NCBI RefSeq assembly: GCF_019969685.1
Contig: NZ_JAHXYZ010000002.1
Location: forward strand, 868,001-932,000
Length of the DNA: 64,000 nucleotides
Source: Microbacterium sp. EST19A
GTDB lineage: Bacteria; Actinomycetota; Actinomycetes; Actinomycetales; Microbacteriaceae
Direction: 5' to 3'
The notes under the pieces are model-generated. The model saw only the letters and a list, made by a program, of their open reading frames with translations, made no database searches and had not been told where the DNA came from. Within the stretch, counting starts at the first letter, position 1. Every line of letters starts with the position of its first letter. Below are positions 1 through 7,822 of the stretch, piece by piece. The position numbers and the translations under genes were made by a program.

Positions 1-74
1 CGCTCGCGCCGCTGTGGAAGGCTGAGGGGGTCGACTTCCACCCCGCTGACGAGATCCCCTGGAGCGCGCGTTGA
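1..74 (+). CDS. C-terminal end of an unidentified upstream gene (partial)
   Basis: An open frame enters from the left edge (first whole codon at base 3) and ends at a TGA at 72-74. The 23 visible residues end in DEIPWSAR and are too few to assign a family. The stop overlaps the TTG start of the nagA-like gene at 71 by four bases (TTGA), which suggests the two genes are co-transcribed and translationally coupled. It could therefore belong to the same amino-sugar operon, but that is inference. Confidence 0.6.
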   Translation, partial: LAPLWKAEGVDFHPADEIPWSAR

Positions 75-1246
75 GCATCCATTCCTCCGCGACCGGTTCG
101 CTGGTCATCCATTCCGCGCGCATCGTCGACGGGGGCGAGATCGTCGACGACGGCTGGGTGCGCTTCGTCGACGGCTCGGTCGTCGGACGCGGGACGGGTA
201 AGACCTGGGAGCCGGCCGACGAAGTACTCGATGCCCGCGAGGTCGCAGGGCCGGGAGCCGTCCTCACGCCCGGATTCGTCGACATCCACGGCCACGGCGG
301 CGCCGGAGCGGCGTTCGATGACGGCATCGAGGCGATCCGCACCGGCCGCGCCCTGCATCGCGCGCACGGCACGACCCGCGCCGTCGTCTCACTGGTCACG
401 GCACCGCTCGACGAGCTCGCCCGCAGCGCCGCGATGGTCGCCGATCTCATGGAGACGGATGCCGACATCCTCGGCTCGCACCTCGAGGGCCCGTTCCTCG
501 ACCCCGCGCACCACGGCGCGCACGAGCCGTCGCTGCTGCGGGCTCCGGCCCCCGCCGACGTCGCACTCCTGCTCGAGGCCGGTCGCGGCACCGTGCGCCA
601 GGTCACGATCGCTCCGGAGCTGCCCGGCGGCCTCGACGCCATCCGCCAGATCGTCGCCACCGGCGCCGCGGCGGCCGTCGGACACACGAGTGCGGATGCC
701 GCGATGGCGGTCGCCGCGTTCGAAGCAGGGGCATCGATCCTCACGCACGCCTTCAACGCGATGCCGGGCATCCACCACCGCGCCCCCGGGCCCGTGCTCG
801 CCGCGGCGGCGGACCACCGCGTCATCCTCGAGGCGATCGCCGACAACGTGCATCTCGACCCGCACGTGATCAAGCTCGTCTTCGACTCGGCGCCCGGCAG
901 AGTGGCGCTGATCACGGATGCGATGGCGGCGGCAGGCAGCGCCGACGGTCACTACGACCTGGGCGCGGTGAGCGTCACGGTCGAGAACGGCGTGGCGCGG
1001 GCGGACGACACGGGTTCGATCGCCGGGTCGACGCTCACGCAGGACGTCGCGCTGCAGCGAGCGGTGCAGGCGGGTGCGACGCCGGCCGAGGCGGTGCGCG
1101 CCCTGACGGAGACGCCGGCGAGAGCCGTCGGACGCGGGGCCGTGCTCGGAAGTCTCCGCTCGGGCTTCACCGCGGATGCCGTCCTGCTGGACGCAGAACT
1201 GCACGTCGCGCGCGTATGGGTGGGATCGCGGCTGCTCGAAGGTTGA
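71..1246 (+). CDS. nagA: N-acetylglucosamine-6-phosphate deacetylase
   Basis: 391 residues, normal for NagA. The cytosolic enzyme removes acetate from GlcNAc-6-phosphate to give glucosamine-6-phosphate, the substrate of NagB (encoded at 6051-6830). The amidohydrolase fold is visible from its metal and substrate sites: HGHGG at about 73-77, the metal-binding Glu in HLEGPF near 139, VGHT (His205), THAFNAM (His226) and the catalytic Asp in ITDAM near 283. The TTG at 71 is chosen because it overlaps the upstream stop and the N-terminal beta-sandwich strands begin straight after it. It is separated from nagB by about 5 kb of unrelated genes on the other strand, so the two are not in one operon here. 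Confidence 0.95.
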   Translation: MSIHSSATGSLVIHSARIVDGGEIVDDGWVRFVDGSVVGRGTGKTWEPADEVLDAREVAGPGAVLTPGFVDIHGHGGAGAAFDDGIEAIRTGRALHRAHGTTRAVVSLVTAPLDELARSAAMVADLMETDADILGSHLEGPFLDPAHHGAHEPSLLRAPAPADVALLLEAGRGTVRQVTIAPELPGGLDAIRQIVATGAAAAVGHTSADAAMAVAAFEAGASILTHAFNAMPGIHHRAPGPVLAAAADHRVILEAIADNVHLDPHVIKLVFDSAPGRVALITDAMAAAGSADGHYDLGAVSVTVENGVARADDTGSIAGSTLTQDVALQRAVQAGATPAEAVRALTETPARAVGRGAVLGSLRSGFTADAVLLDAELHVARVWVGSRLLEG

Positions 1247-1309
1247 GAGCCGCGCATCGCGCGACGACGCGCAGCTCTGCGCTCTCCGGTCGTTCGTGAA
1301 GCGGGGTGG

Positions 1310-1360
1310 GAGGCCGCCTCTCCCCAGATCGGCGGCCTCATCCCCCTCATAGAGAGGGGG
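1310..1360. terminator. Tandem hairpins after nagA
   Basis: Two adjacent stem-loops: GAGGCCGCC (1310-1318) pairs with GGCGGCCTC (1331-1339) across a 12-nt loop, and CCCCCTC (1342-1348) pairs with GAGGGGG (1354-1360) across a 5-nt loop. There is no T-run, so the call as a terminator rests on position 63 bases after the nagA stop and on the double hairpin. Confidence 0.45.
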
Positions 1361-1638
1361 GCCGAGAACTCCTCCCCCGAGGCTCCCGACCCGCCCAGCC
1401 GGTGCAGTTGCCCCTCGCACCAGCGCCTGAAATCCGCCCCCCGGTGGAATTCGTATGGCTGTCTCTATGGGATGAGACGAAGCGGATGCCGATTCATTAC
1501 GCGAGTTCTCAGATTTTCTTCGAGTTGTTTCGGCGGGCACCGACGAAATAAGTCAAGACCTGGGATTTATCCCGAGGGCGAAAACCTTCCGAAGATCCGG
1601 TCGAGGGGTGGCCAAGCTGGGAGATCCGGGAGAGAATG

Positions 1639-1676
1639 AAGAGACGCGTGATGAGATCCACTCTCGCGCGTCTCTT
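1639..1676. promoter_or_regulatory. 10-bp perfect inverted repeat upstream of the sigma factor gene
   Basis: AAGAGACGCG at 1639-1648 is exactly repeated inverted as CGCGTCTCTT at 1667-1676, with 18 bases between. It ends 24 bases before the ribosome-binding site (AGGAG 1701-1705) of the ECF sigma-like gene. It could be an operator for autoregulation or an RNA hairpin in the leader; sequence alone does not decide. Confidence 0.45.
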
Positions 1677-1711
1677 CCTGTGGAGGCGTTCCTGCGCCCC
1701 AGGAGCGATGG

Positions 1712-3826
1712 ATGACAGTGCACGAAGAGAACACACACCACGACGAGCCGATCGGCGATGCCGACCTGATCCTCCGCGCCCGCTCGGGCGACACGGAGGC
1801 CTTCGGCGAACTCTGGCGACGCCACTACCCGTCGGGCCTCTCCGTCGCGCGCTCGATCACGTCCTCGATCGACCCCGATGATCTGGTCCAGGAGTCGTAC
1901 ACCCGCATCTACCAGGCGATCATCAAGGGCGGTGGCCCGAACGGCTCGTTCCGCGCCTACCTGTTCACGAGCATCCGCAACACCGCTGCCGCCTGGGGAC
2001 GCTCCCGTCGCGAGACCGCGATCGACGAACTCGACACGGTCGCCGACCCGGAGAGCACCGATCAGGCCGCCAACGAGGCCCTCGACCGCAGCCTCACCGC
2101 GCAGGCCTTCCGCAGCCTTCCCTCCCGCTGGCAGGAGGTGCTCTGGTACACCGAGATCGAGCAGATGAAGCCCCAGGAAGTGGCTCCGCTCCTCGGCATG
2201 AAGTCCGGAGCGGTGTCGCAGCTCGCGTTCCGCGCACGCGAGGGTCTGCGTGAAGCGTGGATCCAGGCGCATCTGCGCAGCGCCGCACCCGGCTCGGACT
2301 GCCAGTGGACGATCGAGCACCTCGGCGCCTACTCGCGTGGCAACCTCGGCACCCGCGACCACAAGCGCCTCGAGCTGCACCTCGACGAATGCGCCCGCTG
2401 CATGATCGTCGCCGCCGAGGCGAAAGACGTGTCGACGCGCCTCGCACTCGTGCTGCTCCCCCTCGTGCTCGGCGTCACCGGCGCCGCAGGGTATCTCGCC
2501 ACGCTGCAGGGCGGCGGCGCGCCGATCGTGGCCCTCGCCGCGATGCCCTCCAGCGTCCCCGGCGGCGTCTTCGCCGGTGACGCAGGTTCGTCCGGTGCCG
2601 TCGCACTCGGGGCAGGATCCGGGAGCGGCGCCGCCGGCTCCACCGGAAGCGCAGGCGGCGGAGCAGGCGTCGCCACCGGCGCAGGGGCCTCCGGCGGCAT
2701 GCTGACCGGGATGGGCGCGCTCGTCGGCGCAGGCTCCGCTGCACTGGTCGTCGCGGGCGTCGTCGCTGCGGCGACGATCATCCCCGGCCTCGCCGGCGCC
2801 GACCCGGCGACCTCGCTCCCGAGCGCCGCCGACGCGGACTCCTCCTCGATCACCTCCGACGTCGGACCCGACGCCTCGATGAACCTCGACGAGCCGATCG
2901 TGATCGAGCAGCAGATCGACGAGCCCGAAGAAGCACCCGCACCGCCGGCCGACGAGACCACCTCGCCGGCGCCCTCCGAGCACACGGGCCCGGTCGTCGC
3001 ACCGCCGACGCCGCCCATCGTGACGGACCCCGAGGACGAGACGGATCCCACCGATCCGGAAGGCCCGGGCGACGGTACCGATCCGACGGACCCCACCGAT
3101 CCGACCGACCCCACGGATCCCACAGACCCGACGGATCCCACCGATCCGACCGATCCCACGGACCCGACCGATCCCACAGACCCGACGGATCCCACTGATC
3201 CCACAGACCCGACCGATCCGACAGATCCCACAGACCCGGCCGTTCCGACCACGGCGCCGTCGTGGTCCGCGGCCACGATCTCCTTCCAGGGTCTGCGCGT
3301 GCATTACAGCGTGCCCGTCACGGGTGTTCCCGGAACGACCGTGGAGGCGCTGCTCGACGGCAGCCGAGGCGGCGGCGGCGAGGTCGTCCTGGACTCCCTC
3401 GGCCAGGGAACGATCGATCTGCGACCCGACCTTCTGCAATACCTGCTGGCGTCCAGCACGACGGTGACGTTCCGCTACGTGCTCGCCGACGGCTCCGGTC
3501 CGTCCGCCGACACGACGCTGAACGCGCTCGGCGCGCCGATCGTGATCATCGAGGTGAGCGCGGACTCCGCCCTGGTTCAGGAGCAGACTGCGCTCGATGA
3601 GAGCGCGGCATCCGCCCCGGTCGAAGAGGCCGCTCCCACCGAACCTGCCCCGGTCGCCCCCGTCGATGCCGCTACGGTCGTGCCCGTGGAGCCCGCTCCC
3701 GCCGCGCCTGTCGAGGTGGAGCCCGCCCCTGCGGCGCCCGTGGAGTCGCCGACTGCACCCGTGGAGCAGGTCGCACCCGTCGATGCCGCTCTGCCACCGG
3801 CCGAGGAGCCCGCGCCCGCCGAATAG
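1712..3826 (+). CDS. ECF sigma factor fused to a zinc anti-sigma motif and membrane/extracellular region
   Basis: 704 residues, over three times a normal ECF sigma factor. Residues about 15-95 form sigma region 2 (DDLVQESYTRIYQ) and about 130-185 form region 4 (SLPSRWQEVLWYTEIE, then a helix-turn-helix). H223-x3-C227-x2-C230 matches the HX3CX2C signature of zinc anti-sigma factors. Two hydrophobic helices follow (about 243-263 and 340-362) around a Gly/Ala-rich linker. Then come an acidic Pro-rich segment, 18 TDP repeats (456-509), a beta-rich domain (about 515-605) and a tail of PAxPVE-type repeats. Sigma factor, anti-sigma switch and sensor would thus be one membrane-tethered chain, as known for some actinobacterial ECF groups with C-terminal extensions. 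AGGAG sits 6 bases before the ATG. The signal sensed is unknown, and proteolytic release is inference. Confidence 0.88.
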   Translation: MTVHEENTHHDEPIGDADLILRARSGDTEAFGELWRRHYPSGLSVARSITSSIDPDDLVQESYTRIYQAIIKGGGPNGSFRAYLFTSIRNTAAAWGRSRRETAIDELDTVADPESTDQAANEALDRSLTAQAFRSLPSRWQEVLWYTEIEQMKPQEVAPLLGMKSGAVSQLAFRAREGLREAWIQAHLRSAAPGSDCQWTIEHLGAYSRGNLGTRDHKRLELHLDECARCMIVAAEAKDVSTRLALVLLPLVLGVTGAAGYLATLQGGGAPIVALAAMPSSVPGGVFAGDAGSSGAVALGAGSGSGAAGSTGSAGGGAGVATGAGASGGMLTGMGALVGAGSAALVVAGVVAAATIIPGLAGADPATSLPSAADADSSSITSDVGPDASMNLDEPIVIEQQIDEPEEAPAPPADETTSPAPSEHTGPVVAPPTPPIVTDPEDETDPTDPEGPGDGTDPTDPTDPTDPTDPTDPTDPTDPTDPTDPTDPTDPTDPTDPTDPTDPTDPTDPAVPTTAPSWSAATISFQGLRVHYSVPVTGVPGTTVEALLDGSRGGGGEVVLDSLGQGTIDLRPDLLQYLLASSTTVTFRYVLADGSGPSADTTLNALGAPIVIIEVSADSALVQEQTALDESAASAPVEEAAPTEPAPVAPVDAATVVPVEPAPAAPVEVEPAPAAPVESPTAPVEQVAPVDAALPPAEEPAPAE
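3077..3238 (+). repeat. 18 x 9-bp tandem repeat encoding Thr-Asp-Pro
   Basis: Eighteen consecutive nine-base units read ACN GAY CCN in frame within the fused sigma gene. Third positions vary from unit to unit (ACC/ACG/ACA/ACT, GAT/GAC, CCG/CCC), so the DNA repeat is imperfect while the protein repeat is perfect. This suggests selection on the peptide and not a recent copy burst. Gain or loss of units would keep the frame. The segment is predicted to be an extended, acidic linker on the outer face of the membrane. Confidence 0.97.
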
Positions 3827-3829
3827 ACT
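3824..3829 (+). promoter_or_regulatory. -10 element of a leaderless promoter
   Basis: TAGACT lies exactly six bases before the ATG at 3836 and overlaps the stop codon of the sigma gene. No ribosome-binding site is present. The spacing puts the transcription start at the A of the start codon. Confidence 0.5.
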
Positions 3830-3835
3830 GGATCC

Positions 3836-4207
3836 ATGCCTCAGGATTCTGCACCCGTCCCCGGCGTCGTCCGTCCGGTCATCACCGTTCTCGACGTGGT
3901 CCGCGCGATCGTGCTGGTCGTCGTCGTGGCATCTCTGGCCCTGTGGGGATTCGCCAGCTGGTCCCTCCCGTGGAACGTCATCGCGGGCCTGGGCGCCCCG
4001 ATCGTCGTGCTGCTGATCTGGGCGCTGTTCCTGTCGCCGCGTCCGGTGCTGCGGGTTCACCCGTTCCTCCGCGCGGCCGTCGAGCTCTTCATCTACGTGG
4101 GCGTCACGATCGCGTGGTGGTCGATGGGTCAGGCGCTCATCGGCACCGCCTTCGCGCTCGTCGCGATCGTCACGGGCGTCCTCACCGGTCGACGCGCCCT
4201 GTCGTGA
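3836..4207 (+). CDS. YrdB / DUF2568-like small membrane protein
   Basis: 123 residues with four hydrophobic segments (about 18-38, 45-63, 75-93, 97-115) and short charged loops. Length, helix pattern and the FLSPRPVLR loop with a WW pair in helix 3 resemble the YrdB / DUF2568 family of uncharacterised membrane proteins. No enzymatic residues are apparent. The ATG follows the sigma gene stop by nine bases, and a TAGACT element six bases upstream suggests it can be transcribed alone as a leaderless message. Function unknown. Confidence 0.75.
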   Translation: MPQDSAPVPGVVRPVITVLDVVRAIVLVVVVASLALWGFASWSLPWNVIAGLGAPIVVLLIWALFLSPRPVLRVHPFLRAAVELFIYVGVTIAWWSMGQALIGTAFALVAIVTGVLTGRRALS

Positions 4208-4217
4208 GGACGCGGCC

Positions 4218-5582
4218 GTGACCGCGCTGGCCCTGCTGCAGGAGACGCTCGGAGCCCTCGTGGACGTGCGCCCCGACGCACTCGAGGAAGCACGCGCCGA
4301 CCGCTCCGGTCATGCCGCCATGGGGCGCCCGCTCGTCGTCGTGCACGCCGAGACCGTGGAGCACGTGCAGCAGACCATGCGGATCGCCTCCGCCACCCGC
4401 ACGCCCGTGGTCGTGCGGGGTGCCGGTACGGGCCTCGCGGGTGCGGCCAATGCGGGTGAGGGCGAGATCGTGCTCTCCATGCGACGGATGAGCGCGATCC
4501 TCGAGGTGCGACCGGACGACCTGCTCGCCGTCGTCGAACCCGGCATCCTCAACGCCGACCTGAACGACCAGCTCGCCGCGCATGGCGTGTGGTGGGCTCC
4601 CGACCCTGCCAGTCGCGACATCTCGACGGTCGGCGGCAACATCGCGACCGGCGCCGGCGGTCTGCTCTGCGCCAAGTACGGCGTCGTGCGCGACGCGGTG
4701 CTCGGTGTCGACCTCGTGCTCGCCGACGGGCGGCTGATGCGCCTCGGACACCGCAGCGTCAAGGGCGTGACCGGCCTCGACCTCACCTCGCTGGTGATCG
4801 GCTCGGAGGGCACGCTGGGCGTCGTCGTCGGCGCCACCCTGAAGCTGCGCCGCCTCGTTCCCGGAGACGTCTGCACCGTCACCGCGACCTTCCCCGGCGT
4901 CCGCGCGGCAGCGGCAGCATCCGCCGCCGTCACCGCCGCAGGCGTGCAGCCGGCGATCATGGAGCTCATGGATGCCGCGAGCCTCGCGGCCGTGCACGCC
5001 CTGCTCGGCCTGCCTGCCCCCGCCCCGGGTGCCGCGCAGCTGACCATCCGCACCGACGGCCCGGCCGCCGCGACCGAGGCCGACACGATCGCGCAGGTCC
5101 TGCGCGCTCACGAAGGAGCCACGACCGTCTCGCACGACCGGGAGGAGGGCGAGCGGCTGCTCGCCATCCGTCGATCGATGCACGCGGCGATGGCCTCCCT
5201 CGGCACCACCCTGATCGAAGACGTGTCGGTGCCGCGCAGCGCGATGCCGGCGATGTTCGACGAGATCGCGCGCATCGAACGCGACTTCGGCCTCACGATC
5301 CCCACGGTCGCCCACGCCGGCGACGGCAACCTGCATCCGAACTTCATCTTCGAGGGGTCCGAGACTCCGGCGCACGTCTGGGCGGCCGCGGATGAGCTGT
5401 TCCGCGCGGCGATCCGCCTCGGCGGCACCCTGACCGGCGAGCACGGCATCGGCGTACTGAAGCGCCGCTGGCTCGCCGACGAACTCGGCGAGGACCAGTG
5501 GCAGCTGCAGCGTCAGATCGCCGCGGTGTTCGATCCGCTCGGCATCCTCAATCCCGGAAAGGTCTTCGAGCCCGATGCCTGA
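4218..5582 (+). CDS. FAD-binding oxidase of the GlcD / D-lactate dehydrogenase family
   Basis: 454 residues. The N-terminal half is a PCMH-type FAD domain: VVRGAGTGLAGAAN near 75-88 and STVGGNIATGAGG near 137-149 bind FAD. The C-terminal half is the FAD-oxidase C domain with VAHAGDGNLHPNF near 372-384 and GEHGIGVLKRRW near 414-425, where the His residues shape the alpha-hydroxy-acid site. It probably oxidises a 2-hydroxy acid such as glycolate or D-lactate to the keto acid; the substrate cannot be fixed from sequence. GTG at 4218 follows GAGGA by seven bases. No GlcE/GlcF partners are nearby. The stop overlaps the next gene by eight bases, so the pair is probably co-expressed. Confidence 0.88.
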   Translation: MTALALLQETLGALVDVRPDALEEARADRSGHAAMGRPLVVVHAETVEHVQQTMRIASATRTPVVVRGAGTGLAGAANAGEGEIVLSMRRMSAILEVRPDDLLAVVEPGILNADLNDQLAAHGVWWAPDPASRDISTVGGNIATGAGGLLCAKYGVVRDAVLGVDLVLADGRLMRLGHRSVKGVTGLDLTSLVIGSEGTLGVVVGATLKLRRLVPGDVCTVTATFPGVRAAAAASAAVTAAGVQPAIMELMDAASLAAVHALLGLPAPAPGAAQLTIRTDGPAAATEADTIAQVLRAHEGATTVSHDREEGERLLAIRRSMHAAMASLGTTLIEDVSVPRSAMPAMFDEIARIERDFGLTIPTVAHAGDGNLHPNFIFEGSETPAHVWAAADELFRAAIRLGGTLTGEHGIGVLKRRWLADELGEDQWQLQRQIAAVFDPLGILNPGKVFEPDA

Positions 5583-5982
5583 CATCCATGTGAGCGCCGC
5601 CGTGATCGTCGACGACGACGGACGCGTGCTCGTCGTCCGCAAGCAGGGCACGACGAGGTTCATGCAGCCCGGCGGCAAACCGGAGCCCGGCGAATCGCCC
5701 GCGCAGACGCTGATCCGCGAACTGCACGAAGAGCTCGGGCTGCAGCTCGACGAAGCCGATCTGCAGCCGCTCGGCACCTTCATCTCCGAGGCGGCCAACG
5801 AGCCGGGTCATCGCGTCGTCGCCGAGGCCTTCGCGACCACGATCGACCCCGCGTCGGCATCGGTGCAGGCCGAGCTCGCCGAGCTGCGCTGGATCACACC
5901 GGCCGACACCGCGACGCTGCCGCTCGCGCCGTTGAGCCTCGAGCACCTGCTGCCCATCGCCTGGCCCGCGCACACGCCCTGA
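5575..5982 (+). CDS. Nudix hydrolase
   Basis: 135 residues with a complete Nudix box at 34-56: G34, five residues, E40, seven residues, then RELHEELGL. All four metal-binding acidic positions are kept. Such enzymes hydrolyse nucleoside diphosphates linked to another moiety. The short single-domain form and the preceding RKQGTTRFMQPGG strand resemble MutT-like or general NUDIX phosphatases, but the substrate is unknown. The ATG lies inside the end of the upstream oxidase gene (8-bp overlap), indicating translational coupling. Confidence 0.92.
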   Translation: MPDIHVSAAVIVDDDGRVLVVRKQGTTRFMQPGGKPEPGESPAQTLIRELHEELGLQLDEADLQPLGTFISEAANEPGHRVVAEAFATTIDPASASVQAELAELRWITPADTATLPLAPLSLEHLLPIAWPAHTP

Positions 5983-6050
5983 CAGCAGGCGGACACACGA
6001 GATCAGGCCGATTCCGGGCGTGACCTCATCCGGCCGCGACCCGCGAGATG

Positions 6051-6830
6051 TCAGATGCCCTGCCAGGAAGGCTTGTTGGCGAACGTGTAGCGGTAGTAGT
6101 CGGCGAGCCGGAGGCGGGATGCCGCAGCCTCGTCGACGACGACCGTGGCATGCGGGTGCAGCTGGATCGCGGAGCCGGGGAGGAAGGCCGTGAGCGGCCC
6201 CTCCACCGCGTCGGCGACCGCCTGCGCCTTGCCCTCGCCGAACGCCAGCAGCACGAGGTGACGGGCCTTGAGGATCGTGCCGAGGCCCTGCGTGATGCAG
6301 TGCCGGGGCACGTCGTCGATCGAGTCGAAGAAGCGCGCGTTGTCTTCGCGGGTCTGCTCTGTCAGCGTCTTGACACGGGTCTGCGAGGCGAACGACGAGC
6401 CCGGTTCGTTGAATCCGATGTGGCCGTCGGTGCCGATGCCGAGGATCTGCAGGTCGACGCCTCCCGCCGCGGCGATCGCAGCCTCGTAGTCGTCGCCGGC
6501 GTGCTGGATCGTCGCCTCGGCCCCGTTCGGCACGTGGATGCGCCGCGGGTCGAGTCCGAGGGGCTCGACCACCTCGCGCGTGATCACCGAGCGGTAGCTC
6601 TCCGGATGCGCAGGATCGATGCCGACGTACTCGTCGAGCGCGAATCCGCGTACCTGCGACACGTCATGCCCGGCCAGCTGCGTGCGCAGCGCCAGGTAGA
6701 CCGGCAGCGGCGTGGACCCGGTGGCGAGCCCCAGCACCGCGTCGGGGCGGCGATCGATGAGCTCCACGATCTCCGTGGCGACCAGCGCGCCGGCAGCTGC
6801 CGCGTTCTCGACGATGACGACCTCAGCCAT
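6051..6830 (-). CDS. nagB: Glucosamine-6-phosphate deaminase
   Basis: 259 residues. NagB converts glucosamine-6-phosphate to fructose-6-phosphate and ammonia, feeding amino-sugar carbon into glycolysis. Visible sites are GLATGSTPLPVY (phosphate loop, 34-45), ALDEYVG with Asp66/Glu67 near 64-70, and GIGTDGHIGFNEPG at 131-144 with the catalytic Asp135-His137-Glu142 set. The frame stays open upstream to 6926, but the ATG at 6830 is chosen: AAGGAG stands eight bases before it and the protein then begins with the normal first strand MAEVVIVEN. The start overlaps the stop of the ROK kinase by eight bases, so nagB is the last gene of a repressor-kinase-deaminase operon. Confidence 0.95.
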   Translation of the reverse strand: MAEVVIVENAAAAGALVATEIVELIDRRPDAVLGLATGSTPLPVYLALRTQLAGHDVSQVRGFALDEYVGIDPAHPESYRSVITREVVEPLGLDPRRIHVPNGAEATIQHAGDDYEAAIAAAGGVDLQILGIGTDGHIGFNEPGSSFASQTRVKTLTEQTREDNARFFDSIDDVPRHCITQGLGTILKARHLVLLAFGEGKAQAVADAVEGPLTAFLPGSAIQLHPHATVVVDEAAASRLRLADYYRYTFANKPSWQGI

Positions 6831-7788
6831 GGGGGACGATCTCCTTCTCGGGTACGGATGCGCCCACCAGTGCGGCGCCGAAAGCGGCGGCGGGAGAACC
6901 CGCGGGAAGCAGTTCGATTCTCTCATCGAGGCGCAGCGACCGCATGAACGGTGACGCCTCGGCCCCGGCGTGCAGCGCGGCGCGGATGCCGTCCTCGAGG
7001 CGGGCGCCGAGGGCGGTGAGTCCCCCGCCGATCACGACGGTCTCGACATCAGCCGACAGCACGAGCACCCGCACGGCCGCGGCGGCTCCGTGGTAGAGGT
7101 CGCCGCGCAGCGCCAGGGCCAGGGGGTCGCCGGCATCCGCGGCGTCGAAGATGTCTCTGATCGGGAGGGCGCCGGGGCGACCCCAGGCCTTCGCCAGAGC
7201 GCCGCCGCCGCAGAACGTCTCGATGCAGCCGAGCTGCCCGCACCCGCACAGGCGTCCGTGCGGATCGACCGAGAGGTGTCCGACCTCGCCGGCGGTCCCG
7301 CGCGCACCGCGCCAGATGCGGCCGTCGATGACGATGCCGGCAGCGACCCCGGTGCCGAGGTTGAGGTAGGCCATGGATCCGGCGACTCCGCTCAGGACGG
7401 CGGCGCCGAGCGCTGCGGCCTTCACGTCGTTCTCCACCCGGAACGGGACGCCCAGCATCCGCTCGGCGCGTGCGGCGAGATCCAGCGACTGCACGCCGAG
7501 GTTGACCGCATGCTCCACCCGGCCCTCCTCGACGTCGACCAGACCGGGGATGCCGATTCCGACGGAGCCGATGGACGAGACCGCGAGCCCCGTCTCGTCG
7601 GCGAGCGCGGTGACGGTCATGACGATGCTCTCGACGACGGCGTCCGCACCCCAGCCTGTGGAGCGACGGATGCGCCCGAGGATGTCGCCGGAGGGCGAGA
7701 CGGCGACCGCGTCGATCTTCGTCCCGCCGACGTCCAGGCCCACGCGAATCGGCCGACCGGTGCGGTCGGCGGCGTCTGCCCCGGTCAT
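6823..7788 (-). CDS. ROK family sugar kinase (GlcNAc or glucose kinase type)
   Basis: 321 residues. The ATP motif GLDVGGTKIDA stands at 18-28 and the ROK signature region LNLGTGVAAG...GEVGHLSVDP lies mid-protein. It is followed by the zinc-binding CGCGQLGC cluster and ExCGGG typical of ROK kinases. There is no N-terminal helix-turn-helix, so it is the enzyme and not a regulator. Gene order (ROK repressor, this kinase, nagB) makes N-acetylglucosamine or glucosamine the likely substrate, giving the 6-phosphate used by NagA/NagB; glucose cannot be excluded. It starts 34 bases after the repressor stop and overlaps nagB by eight bases. Confidence 0.87.
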   Translation of the reverse strand: MTGADAADRTGRPIRVGLDVGGTKIDAVAVSPSGDILGRIRRSTGWGADAVVESIVMTVTALADETGLAVSSIGSVGIGIPGLVDVEEGRVEHAVNLGVQSLDLAARAERMLGVPFRVENDVKAAALGAAVLSGVAGSMAYLNLGTGVAAGIVIDGRIWRGARGTAGEVGHLSVDPHGRLCGCGQLGCIETFCGGGALAKAWGRPGALPIRDIFDAADAGDPLALALRGDLYHGAAAAVRVLVLSADVETVVIGGGLTALGARLEDGIRAALHAGAEASPFMRSLRLDERIELLPAGSPAAAFGAALVGASVPEKEIVPHG

Positions 7789-7822
7789 CGGAGGTCGCGT
7801 GCTTCGGTCGCGGCGGCGCGGG

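Larger units (their letters stand above)
1247..1711. other. 465-bp spacer between nagA and the sigma factor gene
   Basis: No convincing gene: the open frames here are short and lack family resemblance. The left half holds two hairpins (1310-1339 and 1342-1360) that may end the nagA transcript. The right half is more AT-rich than its surroundings and carries a possible promoter (TTGTTT at 1525-1530, TAAGTC at 1549-1554, 18-bp spacer). It also contains a perfect 10-bp inverted repeat at 1639-1676 just upstream of the sigma gene. Confidence 0.6.

Noticed and set aside
1306..1551. Possible 81-codon gene in the spacer after nagA
   Set aside because: Starts inside the hairpin region, has no ribosome-binding site and no family resemblance.
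3077..3238. Possible CRISPR-like array because of regular 9-bp periodicity
   Set aside because: Units are contiguous without spacers and read as in-frame TDP codons within a gene.
1553..4060. Long open frame (about 835 codons) on the minus strand opposite the sigma fusion
   Set aside because: The sequence is a Gly/Arg/Asp-rich shadow with no family features, and the plus strand has clear sigma-factor domains.
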